Shown: piece after piece, positions 5,282 to 6,876 of the stretch | Layout of the letters: every line of letters begins with the position of its first letter | Position numbering within the stretch: position 1 is the first letter of the stretch | Position numbers and translations under genes: made by a program | The notes under the pieces: model-generated | Told to the model about the DNA's origin: nothing | Databases searched by the model: none | The model's input: only the letters and a program-made list of their open reading frames with translations | From: an uncultured Oscillospiraceae bacterium | Lineage (GTDB): Bacteria > Bacillota > Clostridia > Oscillospirales > Oscillospiraceae | Length of the DNA: 6,876 nt | NCBI GenBank assembly: GCA_934630985.1 | Contig: CAKTXO010000081.1 | Span: 1-6,876 of the forward strand | Reading direction: 5' to 3'

Positions 5282-6876
5282 ATGGTATATCGGGTTTATG
5301 TAGAGAAAAAGCCGGGCCAGACCCAGGAGGCTCAGGGTCTTCTTGGCCAGATCCGGGACTTTTTGCAGATCAAGGGGCTGAAGGAGCTTCGGATTCTGAA
5401 TCGGTACGATGCGGAAAACATCGATGAGCAGCTCTTCCGTTACGCGGTGAACACCGTGTTCTCCGAGCCCCAGGTGGATAACGTGAGCTTCCAGGCTCCC
5501 CAGGGGCAGATTGTCTTCGCCGTGGAGCCTCTGCCCGGTCAGTACGACCAGCGGGCGGACTCCGCTGCCCAGTGCATCCAGATCATTTCCCAGGGCAACC
5601 GGCCTGTCATCCGCACCGCCAAGGTCTATGTGCTCACCGGAGATATTTCCGGCGAAGAGCTGGCTGCCATTAAGAAATACGTCATCAACGCCGTGGAAAG
5701 CCGGGAGGCCTCTCTGGACATGCCGGAAACCCTGGCGGTTCATTACGACGCTCCGGAAACCGTTGCCACCGTGGAGGGCTTCACCGCCATGGACGAGAGC
5801 GCACTGGCCGCGCTTCTGGAGCAGCTGGGGCTTGCCATGGATTTGGACGATCTGAAATTCCTCCAGGCCTACTTCCGGGACACCGAGCATCGGGATCCCA
5901 CCATCACCGAAATTCGGGTGGTGGACACCTACTGGTCCGACCACTGCCGCCACACCACCTTCTCCACCCACCTGGACAGCATCACCATTCACGATGCCGG
6001 GGTGCAGGCGGCTTATGAGCAGTACCTGGCCGCCCGGGTGGCAGTCTACGGCGAGGAAAAAGCCGCCAAGCGGCCCCAGACCCTCATGGACATTGCCACC
6101 ATCGGCGCGAAATACCTGAAAAAACAGGGCAAGCTTTCTGAGCTGGACGAGAGCGAGGAAATCAATGCCTGCTCCATCCACGTCACAGCCAAGGTCAACG
6201 GCGAAGATCAGGACTGGCTGCTGATGTTCAAGAACGAGACCCACAACCATCCCACGGAAATCGAGCCCTTCGGCGGTGCCGCCACCTGCATCGGCGGCTG
6301 CATCCGGGATCCTCTGTCCGGCAGAGCCTATGTCCACCAGGCCATGCGGGTCACCGGCGCGGGCGACCCCCGGGCTTCCCTGAAGGATACCCTGCCCGGG
6401 AAGCTCCCTCAGCGGAAGCTCTGCCAGACCGCCGCCGCGGGCTATTCTTCCTACGGCAACCAGATCGGCCTTGCCACCGGCCATGTGGCGGAGCTTTATC
6501 ACGAGGGCTTCATCGCCAAGCGGCTGGAGTGCGGTGCGGTAGTCGCCGCCGCTCCCGCGGAAAATGTCCGCCGGGAGTGCCCCGCTCCCGGTGACGTGGT
6601 CATCCTGCTGGGCGGCCGCACCGGCCGGGACGGCATCGGCGGCGCTACCGGCTCCTCCAAGAGCCACAACCTGAAATCCCTGACCACCATGGCTTCCGAG
6701 GTTCAGAAGGGCAACGCCCCTGAGGAACGGAAGATTCAGAGACTCTTCCGCAGCAGCAAGGTCACCCGGCTCATCAAACGCTGCAACGACTTTGGCGCCG
6801 GCGGCGTGTCCGTGGCCATCGGCGAGCTGGCCGACGGCCTGCGCATCGATCTGGACGCGGTACGCAAAAAGTATGA
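5282..6876 (+). CDS. purL: Phosphoribosylformylglycinamidine synthase, long single-chain form (PurL), 5' part
   Basis: The reading frame is open from ATG 5282 to the window edge: 531 complete codons plus two bases, with no in-frame stop. FGAM synthase converts FGAR, glutamine and ATP to FGAM, which PurM then cyclises. The N-terminus MVYRVYVEKKPGQTQEAQGL and a long PurS-like/linker region (about 1-200) precede the first synthetase half. This is the layout of the roughly 1,200-residue clostridial/streptococcal single-chain enzyme, not the small PurL that needs PurS and PurQ. Conserved blocks are TYWSDHCRHTTFSTHLD (216-232), FKNETHNHPTEIEPFGGAAT (316-335), IGGCIRDPLSGRAY (337-350), GRTGRDGIGGATGSS (445-459) and CNDFGAGGVSVAIGELADG (501-519). 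The second synthetase half and the glutaminase domain should lie beyond the window, so their presence is inferred from family layout. Confidence 0.94.
   Translation, partial: MVYRVYVEKKPGQTQEAQGLLGQIRDFLQIKGLKELRILNRYDAENIDEQLFRYAVNTVFSEPQVDNVSFQAPQGQIVFAVEPLPGQYDQRADSAAQCIQIISQGNRPVIRTAKVYVLTGDISGEELAAIKKYVINAVESREASLDMPETLAVHYDAPETVATVEGFTAMDESALAALLEQLGLAMDLDDLKFLQAYFRDTEHRDPTITEIRVVDTYWSDHCRHTTFSTHLDSITIHDAGVQAAYEQYLAARVAVYGEEKAAKRPQTLMDIATIGAKYLKKQGKLSELDESEEINACSIHVTAKVNGEDQDWLLMFKNETHNHPTEIEPFGGAATCIGGCIRDPLSGRAYVHQAMRVTGAGDPRASLKDTLPGKLPQRKLCQTAAAGYSSYGNQIGLATGHVAELYHEGFIAKRLECGAVVAAAPAENVRRECPAPGDVVILLGGRTGRDGIGGATGSSKSHNLKSLTTMASEVQKGNAPEERKIQRLFRSSKVTRLIKRCNDFGAGGVSVAIGELADGLRIDLDAVRKKY

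Noticed and set aside
5132..6667. A 511-codon minus-strand frame opposite purL
   Set aside because: The + strand frame carries unmistakable FGAM synthase motifs throughout, and the antisense product has no recognisable domain.

Overview
The window is one continuous stretch of a de novo purine biosynthesis operon, with every gene on the + strand. The order is purF (3' end only), purM, purN, a PurO-type IMP cyclohydrolase, a stand-alone AICAR formyltransferase (PurH C-terminal domain only), purD and purL (5' part, running off the right edge). Together they cover most of the route from PRPP to IMP. PurF makes phosphoribosylamine, PurD makes GAR, PurN makes FGAR, PurL makes FGAM and PurM makes AIR. 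The last two steps, AICAR to FAICAR to IMP, belong to the stand-alone formyltransferase and the separate cyclohydrolase. The steps from AIR to AICAR (purE, purC, purB) are not in the window.

Layout: positions 1-87 end purF. Positions 88-287 are a 200-base gap filled with hairpin-forming intergenic repeat modules. Positions 288-3852 are four tightly packed genes: purM/purN overlap by GTGA, purN/purO are 12 bases apart, and purO/purH overlap by ATGA. Positions 3853-4002 are a second gap, holding a perfect 26-bp inverted repeat with a 42-base loop. Positions 4003-6876 are purD and purL, 13 bases apart.

Organism: the DNA is GC-rich, with strong G/C preference at third codon positions. That preference also explains the long open antisense frames. 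Shine-Dalgarno sites are strong (AAGGGAG, AAAGGAG, GGAGG). PurL is the long clostridial/streptococcal form, PurF ends in a CxxC motif, and the intergenic repeats resemble those I remember from gut Clostridia. All this suggests a GC-rich member of the Oscillospirales (Bacillota). That assignment is an inference.

The most interesting feature is the split, two-gene replacement of the usual bifunctional PurH. A PurO-family cyclohydrolase, best known from archaea, is translationally coupled to an AICAR formyltransferase that lacks the usual N-terminal cyclohydrolase domain. By eye the latter resembles the eukaryotic ATIC C-terminal half more than E. coli PurH. I do not see an undescribed system here. 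The rest is recognisable purine metabolism plus repeat elements.
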